Shown here: one piece after another, positions 28,391 through 39,644 of the stretch
How positions within the stretch are numbered: the stretch's first letter is position 1
Layout: every line of letters starts with the position of its first letter
Source: Telmatospirillum sp. J64-1
GTDB taxonomy: Bacteria > Pseudomonadota > Alphaproteobacteria > Rhodospirillales > Magnetospirillaceae
Reading direction: 5' to 3'
DNA: 64,000 nucleotides
NCBI RefSeq assembly: GCF_006980715.1
Contig: NZ_SBHN01000001.1
Location: forward strand, 186,001 to 250,000
Translations under genes and position numbers: made by a program
The notes under the pieces: generated by a model
Databases searched by the model: none
What the model was told of the DNA's origin: nothing
Seen by the model: the letters and a program-made list of their open reading frames with translations, nothing else

Positions 28391-28507
28391 CCCGGCCTCT
28401 CTTCGTCCTGCAAGCGGAGTTTCCGATCCCCGGTCCCTGAGAAGAACAATCGAACGATCCGGGGCGGGATGCCGCCGACCCCGGACAACGCGTCGGAGGA
28501 AGCCTGT

Positions 28508-30241
<1,734 letters not shown>

Positions 30242-30271
30242 GATACGTACGGCCTGGCAAGGGACTGAGCC

Positions 30272-31261
30272 ATGACATATCAGGAGAGACAGAAAACGGC
30301 GGAGGACGGTGCGGTCACGGACCGGCCACCGGTCCTTCTTTTCCAGCGCATCGCCGAGCCCGGCATGCTTCTGCTGGAGAAGCATTTCCACGTCCATCAT
30401 TTGTGGAGCAGCGACGATCCCGACGGCCTTCTGCAGCAATGCGCCCCGGACATCCGGGCGGTGCTGACGGGGGCGCAACGGGGGATTTCCACCCCCTTGA
30501 TCGACCGGCTGCCGAAGCTCGAGATCGTCTCGATTCATGGCGTCGGCCTGGACAAGATCGACCTCGACCATGCCCGCCGACGCGGGTTGCGGATCACCAA
30601 TACGCCTTACGTCCTGACGGAAGATGTGGCCGACATGGCCTTGGCGCTGATGCTGGCGGTCTTCCGCCGGGTGGCGGAGGGCGACCGCTTCGTCCGGCAG
30701 GGTTCCTGGCAGGCCGGACAGGTTCTGCCCCTGGGGCGCCGCATGAGCGGGAAACGCCTGGGCATCCTCGGCATGGGGCGGATCGGCGGGGCGGCGGCGG
30801 CCCGTGCCGCGGCCTTCGGCATGGAAATCGCCTATACCAACCGGCGCCGCCGCGAGGACAGCCTCTATCGTTACGAGCCCAGCCTGCTGGCGTTGGCCGA
30901 ATGGGCCGACGTGCTGCTGATCGCGGCCTCGGCCGAGGCCGGTGCTCCGCCCTTAGTGGATGCACGCATCCTGGATGCCCTGGGACCGGAAGGCTTCCTG
31001 ATCAATGTGGGGCGCGGGGCGCTGGTGGACGAGACGGCTCTTGTCGCGGCCCTGCAGGACGGGCGCATCGCGGGCGCGGGTTTGGACGTCTTCGTCAATG
31101 AACCCCATCCGGCCGAGGCCCTGCTGACGCTGGACAATGTCGTCCTGGCACCGCACCAGGCCAGCTCGACCAGCGAAACACGGGCGGCCATGGCGGAGGA
31201 GGCCGTGGGCAACCTGATCGACCACTTTGCGGGAAGATCCCCAGCCCGTGTAGTTGTCTGA
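30272..31261 (+). CDS. D-2-hydroxyacid dehydrogenase (NAD(P)-dependent)
   Basis: A 329-residue cytosolic enzyme reducing a 2-keto acid (glyoxylate, hydroxypyruvate or similar) to the D-hydroxy acid. The nucleotide site is LGILGMGRIGGAAAARAAAF. The catalytic Arg, Glu and His are in NVGRGALVDE, FVNEPHP and LAPHQASST. It follows the dehydratase by 30 bases and probably acts on a product of the same pathway, such as glycolaldehyde-derived glyoxylate. Sequence alone does not fix the substrate. Confidence 0.92.
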   Translation: MTYQERQKTAEDGAVTDRPPVLLFQRIAEPGMLLLEKHFHVHHLWSSDDPDGLLQQCAPDIRAVLTGAQRGISTPLIDRLPKLEIVSIHGVGLDKIDLDHARRRGLRITNTPYVLTEDVADMALALMLAVFRRVAEGDRFVRQGSWQAGQVLPLGRRMSGKRLGILGMGRIGGAAAARAAAFGMEIAYTNRRRREDSLYRYEPSLLALAEWADVLLIAASAEAGAPPLVDARILDALGPEGFLINVGRGALVDETALVAALQDGRIAGAGLDVFVNEPHPAEALLTLDNVVLAPHQASSTSETRAAMAEEAVGNLIDHFAGRSPARVVV

Positions 31262-31355
31262 CGGATTAGGGGAAGGCAAAAAGATATATGCGGCCAATTC
31301 TCTTGATTTACATAAGAGTCATAGTATCCGCCGACGCATTATTTTGTAAACTAAG

Positions 31356-31385
31356 TTGACAAGAAGCGCGAATCGGTTGTCATAT
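31356..31385 (+). promoter_or_regulatory. candidate sigma-70 promoter of second TAXI-TRAP operon
   Basis: TTGACA (31356-31361) and TCATAT (31380-31385) are separated by 18 bases, 145 bases before the TAXI SBP start. A short stem, GCCCGG/CCGGGC (31400-31419), follows. The 269-base gap 31262-31530 holds no gene. Confidence 0.4.
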
Positions 31386-31530
31386 GAATTCGCGAAAGAG
31401 CCCGGCAGGAAGACCGGGCCGCTAGCGAACAGGCAGGCTTAACAGCAGGGCCGGCTGGGCCATAGCGACGATAACCAGAACACCAGCCGACACGCGCCCT
31501 CTGACGTCATCAAACGGGAGGAACAAATCT

Positions 31531-32484
31531 ATGCGCATCCGGACTCGTTTTCTCAGGACCACCCTTCTCGCGGCTGCGGCCTGCGTCGGCATTTCCGCCA
31601 CCGCCCAGGCCGAACAATTCGTCTTCGCTACCGGCTCGCAAGGGGGCTCGTGGTATCCCTTGGCGGGTGCCATCAAGGCGATCGTCGAGAAGGAGCATCC
31701 GGACGTCACCATCACGGTGACGCCGGGCGGCGGCATGGCCAATATCGTCGGCGTCGCCACTGGCCGCTTCCCGCTGGCCTTCGCCAACTCGATTTCCACC
31801 GTCGACGGCCTGGAAGGACGCCCGCCCTTCCGCGAGCCCATCCAGAATGTCTGCAATCTGGGCGTCCTGTATCCGCAATGGTTCCAAATCCTCGCCCTGG
31901 ACAGCGCCAATGTGAATTCGGTCGAGGACTTCCGGGGCAAGCGGCTGACCACCCAGCAGAACGGCCATACCGGCGAGATCCTGACCCGCTCTCTGCTTAG
32001 CGCGGCGGGCATGAGCTATTCCGATCTGCGCAGCGTCAGCCATGTCTCGTACCAGGATTCCGTCAACGAGATGAAGGACGGGCAGGCCGACATCTTCACC
32101 CTGGGCACCGCCCTGCCGGCCGGATCGGTGATGGACCTGGCGTCCAGCCGCGATATCGAATTCGTCCCGGTCAGCGAAGAGGTGTTCCAGAAGTTCAAGG
32201 AAGAAAACGCGGCCTTCCAGCTGCGCACCGCCCCCGCCGGCTCCTATCCGGGAGTCGACAAGGACGCCCCGGCCATCACCTATGACACCCATCTGATCGC
32301 CGCCTGCGACTTCAGCCCCCGCATCGTCAAGGCTGTCCTCAGCGCCATTCTCGACAATCTGGACACCATGGCCACCATCACCAACACGATGGCGGACCTG
32401 ACGGCTGCGGAAATGGCCACCGATATCGGCGTTCCGATGCACCCCGCGGCCGAGGAATTCTACCGCGAACGCGGCGCCAGCTGA
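31531..32484 (+). CDS. TAXI family TRAP solute-binding protein
   Basis: A 317-residue periplasmic protein with signal peptide MRIRTRFLRTTLLAAAACVG ending near AQA-E. TAXI motifs are FATGSQGGSWYPLAGAIKAI, VTPGGGMANIVGVATGR and LTTQQNGHTGEILTRSLL. It differs strongly from the TAXI protein at 2775-3746, so the ligand is probably different. GGGAGGAACAAATCT precedes the ATG. It pairs with the permease gene downstream across a long hairpin. Confidence 0.94.
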   Translation: MRIRTRFLRTTLLAAAACVGISATAQAEQFVFATGSQGGSWYPLAGAIKAIVEKEHPDVTITVTPGGGMANIVGVATGRFPLAFANSISTVDGLEGRPPFREPIQNVCNLGVLYPQWFQILALDSANVNSVEDFRGKRLTTQQNGHTGEILTRSLLSAAGMSYSDLRSVSHVSYQDSVNEMKDGQADIFTLGTALPAGSVMDLASSRDIEFVPVSEEVFQKFKEENAAFQLRTAPAGSYPGVDKDAPAITYDTHLIAACDFSPRIVKAVLSAILDNLDTMATITNTMADLTAAEMATDIGVPMHPAAEEFYRERGAS

Positions 32485-32502
32485 CCTCCCGTCCCTGTCG
32501 GC

Positions 32503-32545
32503 GGAACGGCCCGGACTCGCCCAGGATCTGATTCCGGGCCGTTCC
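32503..32545 (+). terminator. 13-bp inverted repeat between SBP and permease genes
   Basis: GGAACGGCCCGGA (32503-32515) and TCCGGGCCGTTCC (32533-32545) form a perfect 13-bp stem with a 17-base loop. Such hairpins after a binding-protein gene usually act as partial terminators or stabilise the upstream mRNA so that more binding protein than permease is made. Confidence 0.65.
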
Positions 32546-32601
32546 CCCTGTCCTGACAGGCTTTGGTTCCGCAGGAGATCATCCTCACGTGGGAGGTTCC
32601 G

Positions 32602-34497
32602 GTGCGCTTGATTACTCTACCCGCCGATCAATCGGTCTTTACCTTGCTGGTGCGCGCCGCCCTGATCGGCATGGCCGTTTATCACCTCCAGGTCGCCCTT
32701 TTCGGTTCCCCAGGGCCCTACATCCTTCGCGGCCTTCATGTCGGCATTACCCTCTGTCTGGTTTTCCTGACGGTGAATTGGAAGGGGAAGGCGGCGGAGC
32801 GCCCGGCTCTCCACGACATCGTCTTTGCCGTCGCCGTGCTGGCCACTGCGCTCTATCCGACGCTGAACCTGGAATACATCCAGACCCGGTTCATCTATGT
32901 CGATCCGCTCGACACGATGGATATCGTCGCCGGGTCGGTGCTCGTCCTGCTGGTGCTCGAGGGCACCCGGCGCCTGTTGGGACCGGCGCTACCGGTGACG
33001 GCCATCGGCTTCCTGATCTATGCCTTCTTCGCCACCAGCACCCTGCCGTCGGTCGTCCTCGAACAATTGTTCATGACGACGGAAGGCATCTTCGGCATCC
33101 CCATCGCCGTTTCGGCGACCTACATGGTGCTGTTCATCATCTTCGGTGCCCTGGTCGAGCGGATGGGCATCGGCCAGCTTTTCATGGATTTCGCCATCGC
33201 CCTGACCGGCCGCCAAGCGGGCGGGCCGGCCAAGGTCGCCTGCATCACCAGCGGGATGTTCGGGTCGGTCTCCGGTTCCGCCGTGGCGAATGTGATGACG
33301 ACCGGCACCTTCTCCATTCCCTTGATGAAGCGCATGGGCTTCCGCGCGCCCTTCGCCGGGGCCGTCGAGGCGGTGGCCTCGACCGGCGGACAGATCATGC
33401 CGCCGGTGATGGGGGCGGCGGCTTTCGTCATGGCCGAATATCTGGGCGTCAGCTATCTGACGGTGGCCGTCTTCGCCATCATGCCGGCGCTGCTTTACTA
33501 TCTCGCTTTGTTCGCGGCGGTGCATTTCGAGGCCAAGCGGCTGAATATCGGCAGCATCCCGAAGGACCAGCAGGTGCCCCTGCGCAAGGTCCTGCTGGAA
33601 CGCGGCCATCTGTTCCTGCCGCTTGTGGCCATCGTCGGCGCCCTGCTGCTGGGCTATAGCGCACCCTTCGCCGCCCTGTGCGGCATCGCCTCGGTCATCC
33701 CGTCGGCATTGCTGCGCAAATCCACGCGGGGTTACGTCACGATTGGGAACATCCTCCGCGCCCTGGAGGACGGTGCGCGCAACGTGCTGTCCATCGCCGC
33801 CGCCTGCGCCTGCGCAGGCATCGTGGTCGGGGTAATCGACATCACCGGGATCGGCCTTTCCTTCTCGAATTTCGTCATCTCGGCCGCCCAGGATACGCTG
33901 GTCATCGCGCTGCTGCTGAGCATGGTCGCGGGCATCATTCTCGGCATGGGGATGCCCACCACGCCCGCCTATATCGTCCAGGTCGCGCTGCTCGTCCCGG
34001 CGCTGGTGAAGCTGGGCGTCCAGGTCCAGGCGGCCCATCTCTTCGTCTTCTACTTCGCCATTCTCTCGGCCATCACGCCGCCGGTGGCGATGGCGGTCTA
34101 TGCCGCCAACACCTTGTCGAAGGCGCGGATCTGGCCGTCGAGCGTGGCCGCGATCAAGCTGGGCGCCACCGGCTTCATCGTGCCCTTCATGTTCGTCTAC
34201 GAGCCGAGCATCCTGCTGCAGGGCGAACCCTTGCGGATCGTCTTCGTGATCCTCCAGGCGGCGGTGGGCGTGACCATCCTGGCGGCGTCCCTGCATGGAT
34301 ATCTGGCCGGGCCCATGACCCGCTGGCAACAGGTCCTGCTGTTCGCCGCCTCCCTGTGTTTCATCTATCCGGATTGGCGTGTCACCGCTGCCGGACTGAC
34401 CGGCTTGGCCGTGGTCCTGGGGGCCCAGATGCTCGACCGGCGCAGCCGTCGGCGCCCGGTGATGGAGCAGCAGGCCGCCGTTCCGCCGTCGGAATAG
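32602..34497 (+). CDS. TRAP transporter fused permease (TAXI type)
   Basis: A 631-residue membrane protein. The start is placed at the GTG at 32602, because GTGGGAGGTTCCG lies immediately before it and the upstream codon has no ribosome site. Motifs include SGSAVANVMTTGTFSIPLMK, ASTGGQIMPPVMGAAAFVMA and GMGMPTTPAYIV, the same three blocks as in the first TAXI permease. It completes the importer with the preceding binding protein. The next gene on the strand encodes a ThDP enzyme 137 bases away. Confidence 0.92.
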   Translation: MRLITLPADQSVFTLLVRAALIGMAVYHLQVALFGSPGPYILRGLHVGITLCLVFLTVNWKGKAAERPALHDIVFAVAVLATALYPTLNLEYIQTRFIYVDPLDTMDIVAGSVLVLLVLEGTRRLLGPALPVTAIGFLIYAFFATSTLPSVVLEQLFMTTEGIFGIPIAVSATYMVLFIIFGALVERMGIGQLFMDFAIALTGRQAGGPAKVACITSGMFGSVSGSAVANVMTTGTFSIPLMKRMGFRAPFAGAVEAVASTGGQIMPPVMGAAAFVMAEYLGVSYLTVAVFAIMPALLYYLALFAAVHFEAKRLNIGSIPKDQQVPLRKVLLERGHLFLPLVAIVGALLLGYSAPFAALCGIASVIPSALLRKSTRGYVTIGNILRALEDGARNVLSIAAACACAGIVVGVIDITGIGLSFSNFVISAAQDTLVIALLLSMVAGIILGMGMPTTPAYIVQVALLVPALVKLGVQVQAAHLFVFYFAILSAITPPVAMAVYAANTLSKARIWPSSVAAIKLGATGFIVPFMFVYEPSILLQGEPLRIVFVILQAAVGVTILAASLHGYLAGPMTRWQQVLLFAASLCFIYPDWRVTAAGLTGLAVVLGAQMLDRRSRRRPVMEQQAAVPPSE

Positions 34498-34634
34498 GCC
34501 CCGGCGGTGCGGGCAGGGAAGGGACGCTCCTTGGCCTTCCCTGCCCATTTTCCCAATTGAACCGGTTGTGCGCGCCGATGCGCCAAGATGCAGCCCGAAG
34601 CGACTCTCAGCAGGAACAGCAGGAACAGCAGGAC

Positions 34635-36338
34635 ATGTCTCAACCCAGACTCAGTTCACGCAGCGGAGGCCGGATTCTCGTCGATCAGCTTCTGATCCAT
34701 GGCGCGGAGATGGCCTTCTGCGTTCCCGGTGAAAGCTATCTCGAGGTGCTGGACGCCCTTCACGACTGCCAGGATTCGATCCGGCTGATAAACGCCCGGC
34801 ACGAGGGTGGGGCGGCCAACATGGCCGAGGCCTATGGCAAGCTTACCGGCCGACCCGGCCTCTGCCTCGTCACCCGTGGGCCGGGGGCCTGCCATGCCGC
34901 CGTCGGCGTCCATACCGCCTTCCAGGATTCGACGCCGATGATCCTGCTGATCGGCCAGGTCGGGCGGCAGGCGCTCGACCGCGAGGCCTTCCAGGAGATC
35001 GACTACCGCAGCATGTTCGGCGGCATCGCGAAATGGGTGGCGCAGATCGAGCGGACGGACCGTATCCCCGAATACATGGCCCGCGCCTTCCGGGTCGCCA
35101 CCTCCGGCCGCCCTGGTCCGGTCGTGCTGGCCCTGCCCGAGGACATGCTGAGCGAAAGTGCCGAAGTGCCCGATTCCGCACCCTATGCCGCCGCGCGGCC
35201 CTCGGCCTCCGCCGGGGATGTCGAGCGCATCGCCGCCATTCTCGCCCAGGCGGAAAGGCCGCTGATGATCGTCGGCGGCGGCGGATGGAGCGACCAGGCC
35301 TGCCGCGACATCCTGGCCTTCGCGGAAGCGAACGGCCTGCCGACGGCCTGCTCGTTCCGCCGTCAGGACGTCGTGGACAACCGTTCGGACATCTATGTCG
35401 GCGACCTCGGGACCTCGACCTCGCCCGCGCTGATCAAGCGCCTGGGCGAGGCCGATCTGCTGTTCGTCATCGGCGCCCGCCTCGGCGAGATGACCACCCG
35501 CAACTATACCACGCTGGACTCTCCCCGGCCGCGTCAGCGCCTCGTCCATGTGCATGCGGATGCCGACGAGATCGGGCGGGTCTATGGCCCCGATCTCGGC
35601 GTGGTGGCGGCACCCGAGCCGATGGCGGCGGCATTGGCGGGGCAGAGATGGGGCAGGGCGGATCGCTGGCGGGCATGGTGCGAGGAGGCGCGGCGGGACT
35701 ATCTGGCCGATATCGAGCCGCCGCCTTATGACGGGCGGCTGGATTTGGGCCGCATCTTCGCCGAATTGCGCGAAAGCCTGCCCGAGGATGCCATCGTCAC
35801 TCTGGATGCGGGCAACCATACCGGCTGGCCGCAGCGTTTCCTGTCCTACCGGCGTCCGCGGCGAGAATTGGGGCCGACCAATGGTTCCATGGGATATTCC
35901 GTTCCGGCCGCCGTCGCGGCTTCGCTGCTGCATCCCGACCGGCTGGTGATCGGTTGCGTGGGGGATGGCGGCTTCATGATGAGCGGTCAGGAACTGGCGA
36001 CGGCCGCGCAATACGGCGCCAAGCCCATCATCCTGCTGTTCAACAACGGCACCTACGGCACCATCCGCATGCATCAGGAACGCGAGCATCCGGAACGGGT
36101 GATCGGCACGGATCTGGTGAACCCGGATTTCGCAGGCCTAGCGCGCGCCATGCAGGCCCATGCCGAGGTGGTCACCGATACCGAGTCCTTCCTTCCCGCC
36201 TTCGAGCGGGCCCGGAAATCGGGGCTGGCCGCCGTGATCGAATTGCGCACGGAGGCGGAGCAGATTTCCACCCGCACCACCATCACGTCGCTGCGCGAGG
36301 CCGCGCGGGCCCATCGCCATCAGGCCTCGCTTGCATGA
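34635..36338 (+). CDS. thiamine diphosphate-binding enzyme (acetolactate synthase-like)
   Basis: A 567-residue ThDP enzyme of the acetolactate synthase / glyoxylate carboligase / benzoylformate decarboxylase group. Activating Glu57 is in NARHEGGAANMAEAYGKLTG, and the Mg-ThDP motif starts at GDGGFMMSG near residue 443 and ends at NNGTYG. The frame is open far upstream, but the ATG at 34635 follows AGCAGGAC and starts a normal N-terminus (SGGRILVDQLLIHGAEMAF). The substrate, a 2-keto acid, is not specified. Its position behind a hydroxyacid-type importer and ahead of an FAD hydroxyacid dehydrogenase suggests that the dehydrogenase supplies its keto acid. Confidence 0.9.
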   Translation: MSQPRLSSRSGGRILVDQLLIHGAEMAFCVPGESYLEVLDALHDCQDSIRLINARHEGGAANMAEAYGKLTGRPGLCLVTRGPGACHAAVGVHTAFQDSTPMILLIGQVGRQALDREAFQEIDYRSMFGGIAKWVAQIERTDRIPEYMARAFRVATSGRPGPVVLALPEDMLSESAEVPDSAPYAAARPSASAGDVERIAAILAQAERPLMIVGGGGWSDQACRDILAFAEANGLPTACSFRRQDVVDNRSDIYVGDLGTSTSPALIKRLGEADLLFVIGARLGEMTTRNYTTLDSPRPRQRLVHVHADADEIGRVYGPDLGVVAAPEPMAAALAGQRWGRADRWRAWCEEARRDYLADIEPPPYDGRLDLGRIFAELRESLPEDAIVTLDAGNHTGWPQRFLSYRRPRRELGPTNGSMGYSVPAAVAASLLHPDRLVIGCVGDGGFMMSGQELATAAQYGAKPIILLFNNGTYGTIRMHQEREHPERVIGTDLVNPDFAGLARAMQAHAEVVTDTESFLPAFERARKSGLAAVIELRTEAEQISTRTTITSLREAARAHRHQASLA

Positions 36339-36372
36339 GCGGCAGGCGGTTTGACCGAAAGGAGAGAGCCCG

Positions 36373-37845
36373 ATGAACCCGCTCGATGCCCTTCCTTCCG
36401 TCATGACCGGGGAGGCCGATCCCGGAGACCTGCTCGAGACGCTGGCGGCGCGGCTGGGAGCCGGCCATGTGGTGACCGATCCGGACGACATGGCACCGCA
36501 TCTGGTCGAGGACCGGGGGCTGTTCAAAGGTCAGGCCCTGGCGGTGGTCCGGCCCGCCACGGTCGAGGAGGTCGCCTTCGTCGTGAGCGAATGCCGTGCG
36601 CGGCAGGTTCCCATCGTTCCCCAGGGCGGGAATACCGGATTGGTCGGCGGCGGCGTCCCGCAAGGGGGCATCGTCCTGACCTTGGGCCGGCTCAACCGGA
36701 TCCGCGCCGTGGATGCCATGAATTCGACGATGACCGTCGAAGCCGGATGCATCCTGAAGACGATCCAGGACAAGGCGGACGAGGTGGACCGGCTGTTCCC
36801 CCTGTCTCTTGCCTCGGAAGGCTCCTGCCAGATCGGCGGCAATCTTTCCACCAATGCCGGCGGTACCAATGTTCTCCGCTACGGCAATGCCCGCGATCTG
36901 GTGCTGGGGATCGAGGCGGTCCTGCCGGACGGGCGCGTCCTCGATGCCCTGTCCAGCCTGCGGAAGGACAATACCGGCTATGATTTGAAGAACCTGTTCA
37001 TCGGCGCGGAAGGAACGCTGGGCATCATCACGGCGGCCGTGCTGAAGCTGTTTCCGAAGCCGCGCCGACGGGTCACGGCCTTTATCGGCTGCGCCTCGCC
37101 CCATGCGGCGCTGGAATTGTTCAGCCGCCTGCGCGGCACGGCCGGCGAGACTCTCTCGGCCTTCGAATACATGCCCCGCTTCGCACTGGAGATGGTCCTG
37201 AAGCATGCACCCGGCGCCCAGCGCCCCTTGCAGGGCGACCATCCGTCCTACGCACTTCTGGAGCTTTCCTCGCCCGATCCGGAGCTGGACCTTCAGGCGC
37301 GGCTCGTATCTGTGCTCGCCCGGGCGCTCGAGGAAGGCGTGATCGAGGACGCGGCGATCGGGGCCAGCGAAGCCCAGAACGGGGCCTTGTGGCTGCTGCG
37401 TGAAAGCATCTCGGAATGCCAGAAGCAGGAAGGCGGCTCGATCAAGCACGACGTGTCGGTGCCGGTCTCGCGCGTGGCCGACTTCATCCAGCGCGCGCAG
37501 CAGGCCTGCGAGAGGGAGATGCCGGACATCCGTGTCTGCGCCTTCGGCCATTTCGGCGACGGCAACATCCATTTCAACCTGAACCAACCCCTCGGTATGG
37601 ACAAGGCGGCCTTCCTCGGCCATTGGAGCCGGTTCAACCGCATCGTGCACGACATTGTCGCCGAGATGGGCGGCTCGATCTCGGCCGAGCATGGGGTGGG
37701 GTTGGTCAAGCTCGCGGAATTGCCGCGCTACAAGGACCCGGTCGCCCTGGACCTGATGCGCATGATCAAGCGGAGTATCGACCCGTTGAACCTGATGAAT
37801 CCGGGGAAAGTGGTGCCGCCGGCCCCGAAGCTGCCGGATGCCTAG
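36373..37845 (+). CDS. FAD-linked D-2-hydroxyacid dehydrogenase
   Basis: A 490-residue FAD_binding_4 / FAD-oxidase_C protein (D-lactate, glycolate GlcD or D-2-hydroxyglutarate dehydrogenase type). The FAD site is VPQGGNTGLVGGGVPQGG and FIGAEGTLGIITAAVLKLF. The C-terminal metal and substrate site is FGHFGDGNIHFN and SAEHGVGLVK. It oxidises a D-2-hydroxy acid and passes electrons to quinone or ETF. It is 34 bases after the ThDP gene with a GAAAGGAGAGAGCCCG site, so they form one operon. Confidence 0.93.
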   Translation: MNPLDALPSVMTGEADPGDLLETLAARLGAGHVVTDPDDMAPHLVEDRGLFKGQALAVVRPATVEEVAFVVSECRARQVPIVPQGGNTGLVGGGVPQGGIVLTLGRLNRIRAVDAMNSTMTVEAGCILKTIQDKADEVDRLFPLSLASEGSCQIGGNLSTNAGGTNVLRYGNARDLVLGIEAVLPDGRVLDALSSLRKDNTGYDLKNLFIGAEGTLGIITAAVLKLFPKPRRRVTAFIGCASPHAALELFSRLRGTAGETLSAFEYMPRFALEMVLKHAPGAQRPLQGDHPSYALLELSSPDPELDLQARLVSVLARALEEGVIEDAAIGASEAQNGALWLLRESISECQKQEGGSIKHDVSVPVSRVADFIQRAQQACEREMPDIRVCAFGHFGDGNIHFNLNQPLGMDKAAFLGHWSRFNRIVHDIVAEMGGSISAEHGVGLVKLAELPRYKDPVALDLMRMIKRSIDPLNLMNPGKVVPPAPKLPDA

Positions 37846-37906
37846 GCTCTGGGCAGGCTGCGGAAGGCAGGGCGCCTTCCGCAAGGCCGCATTCTTCCGG
37901 CCAGGG

Positions 37907-38650
37907 TCAGCCCCGGCCCAGGAAGGGCATCTTCGTCGCCATGATGGTCATGAACTGGATATTGGCCTCCAGCGGCAGGTTGGCCATCTGGACCACCGCA
38001 TCGGCCACATGCCGCACATCCATTCTCGGTTCCACCATCATCCTGCCGTCGGGCTGGGGAACGCCGCGTTCCATGCGCTCCGTCATCTCGGTCGCGGCAT
38101 TGCCGATATCGATCTGGCCGCAGGCGATGTCGTAGCGCCGCCCATCCAGCGCCAACGAGCGGGTCAGGCCGGTGATGGCATGTTTGGTGGCGGTATAGGG
38201 CGCCGAGAAGAGGCGCGGCACATGGGCCGAGAGCGAGCCGTTGTTGATGATGCGTCCGCCCTTCGGCGACTGGCTTTTCATCACCCGGAAGGCCTGGCGC
38301 GCGCACAGGAAGGCGCCGGTCAGGTTCACCGCCACGACGGCATTCCAATCCTCGACGGAAAGCTCGTCGATGGGGACGGCGGGCGCACCGCGTCCGGCAT
38401 TGTTGAACAGGACGTCCAGACGGCCGAAGACCGCCACCGTCCTGTCGAAGGCCGCTTCCACGGCCGCCGGATCGCTGATGTCCAGCGGCAGGACCAGGCA
38501 TTCGGTCCCCTCCGCAGCGGCGGCGGTCCGTTCCAGTTCCTCTTTCCGCCGACCGACCAGGACAAGCCCGAAGCCTGCTTTCCCCAATGCCAGCGCGGCG
38601 GCACGGCCGATGCCGCTTCCCGCGCCCGTCACCATGGCAATTTTGGACAT
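37907..38650 (-). CDS. SDR family oxidoreductase
   Basis: A 247-residue classical short-chain dehydrogenase. The cofactor site is [16 protein letters not shown], with FNNAGRGAP next, and the catalytic Tyr and Lys are in [12 protein letters not shown]. It is divergent from the HpcH/HpaI aldolase gene across a 106-base AT-rich promoter region, so the two may be co-regulated. The alcohol substrate is unknown. Confidence 0.93.
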   Translation of the reverse strand: MSKIAMVTGAGSGIGRAAALALGKAGFGLVLVGRRKEELERTAAAAEGTECLVLPLDISDPAAVEAAFDRTVAVFGRLDVLFNNAGRGAPAVPIDELSVEDWNAVVAVNLTGAFLCARQAFRVMKSQSPKGGRIINNGSLSAHVPRLFSAPYTATKHAITGLTRSLALDGRRYDIACGQIDIGNAATEMTERMERGVPQPDGRMMVEPRMDVRHVADAVVQMANLPLEANIQFMTIMATKMPFLGRG

Positions 38651-38703
38651 TTCTCTTTCTCCCTGTGAACTTAATTAATATTAAAATATAAGCATAGATT
38701 ATC

Positions 38704-38729
38704 TAAGTAATGAATAAAATATTTACTTA
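38704..38729. promoter_or_regulatory. dyad in divergent SDR-aldolase promoter
   Basis: TAAGTAA and TTACTTA are 7-bp arms separated by 12 bases within a very AT-rich 106-base gap (38651-38756). A candidate -10, TATAAA, lies just downstream at 38733-38738. The dyad could be the operator of a regulator of both genes. Confidence 0.45.
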
Positions 38730-38756
38730 TTGTATAAATAAAGCGGAGGTGCGGTC

Positions 38757-39542
38757 ATGCCCATGAATCTTCCCCGGAACGCCTTCAAGCATGCGATCGC
38801 CCGTGGTGAACGGCAGATTGGTCTGTGGAGCACCCTGTGTTCGAACATCGTGGCGGAAATCATCGGCGATTCCGGTTTCGACTGGATTCTTCTCGACATG
38901 GAACATTCGCCCAACGAGGTGCCGAATATCCTGTCGCAATTGCAGGCCCTCACCGCCGCGACGGCCACCCCCATCGTCCGCCCGGCCTGGAACGACCCGG
39001 TCCTGATCAAACGGCTGCTCGATATCGGGGCGCAGACCCTGCTGGTGCCTTTCGTGGAGAATGCGGAAGAAGCGGCGCGGGCCGTTGCCGCCGTGCGCTA
39101 TCCCCATGCCGGATTGCGCGGCATGTCGGCCTTGCAGCGGGCGAACCGCTATGGCCGCATCAGTGATTACCATGCCACGGCGGAGCGCGAGATCTGCCTC
39201 CTGGTGCAGATCGAGACCTCCGCCGCCCTGAACAATCTGGAAGATATCGTCACTGTCGAAGGCATCGACGGCATCTTCGTCGGCCCATCGGACCTTGCGG
39301 CCAATCTGGGGCATATCGGCAATCCCGGCCATCCCGACGTCCAGGACGCCATCGCCCAGGCCCTGGCGATCTGCCAGGAAGCCGCAATCCCCGCCGGTAT
39401 CCTGGCGCCGGTGGAAAGCCAGGCGCGGAAATGGCTGGACGCCGGATACACCTTCGTCGCCGTCGGCAGCGACGTCAGCCTCCTCGCCCGAGGCGCGGAC
39501 GCCCTGGCCTTGCAATACAAGAAGGCGTTCGAGGTGTCGTGA
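38757..39542 (+). CDS. HpcH/HpaI family class II aldolase
   Basis: A 261-residue metal-dependent aldolase that splits 2-keto-3-deoxy acids into pyruvate and an aldehyde (2-keto-3-deoxy-L-rhamnonate aldolase or 4-hydroxy-2-oxoheptanedioate aldolase type). Motifs are DWILLDMEHSPNE, the metal-binding glutamate in LVQIETSAALNNLEDI, and GIFVGPSDLAANLGH. AAGCGGAGGTGCGGTC precedes the ATG. It would fit the sugar-acid pathway suggested by the dehydratase genes 9 kb upstream. Confidence 0.94.
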   Translation: MPMNLPRNAFKHAIARGERQIGLWSTLCSNIVAEIIGDSGFDWILLDMEHSPNEVPNILSQLQALTAATATPIVRPAWNDPVLIKRLLDIGAQTLLVPFVENAEEAARAVAAVRYPHAGLRGMSALQRANRYGRISDYHATAEREICLLVQIETSAALNNLEDIVTVEGIDGIFVGPSDLAANLGHIGNPGHPDVQDAIAQALAICQEAAIPAGILAPVESQARKWLDAGYTFVAVGSDVSLLARGADALALQYKKAFEVS

Positions 39543-39644
39543 TGAAGGTCCCCAAAGCTAGGGGCGGGGGAAGTTCGGAAATGGCAGCCGCAAGCACCCG
39601 TTCCCCGCAGTCGCCGGTACCTTTCTGTCAGGTCGAGAGGGTTT

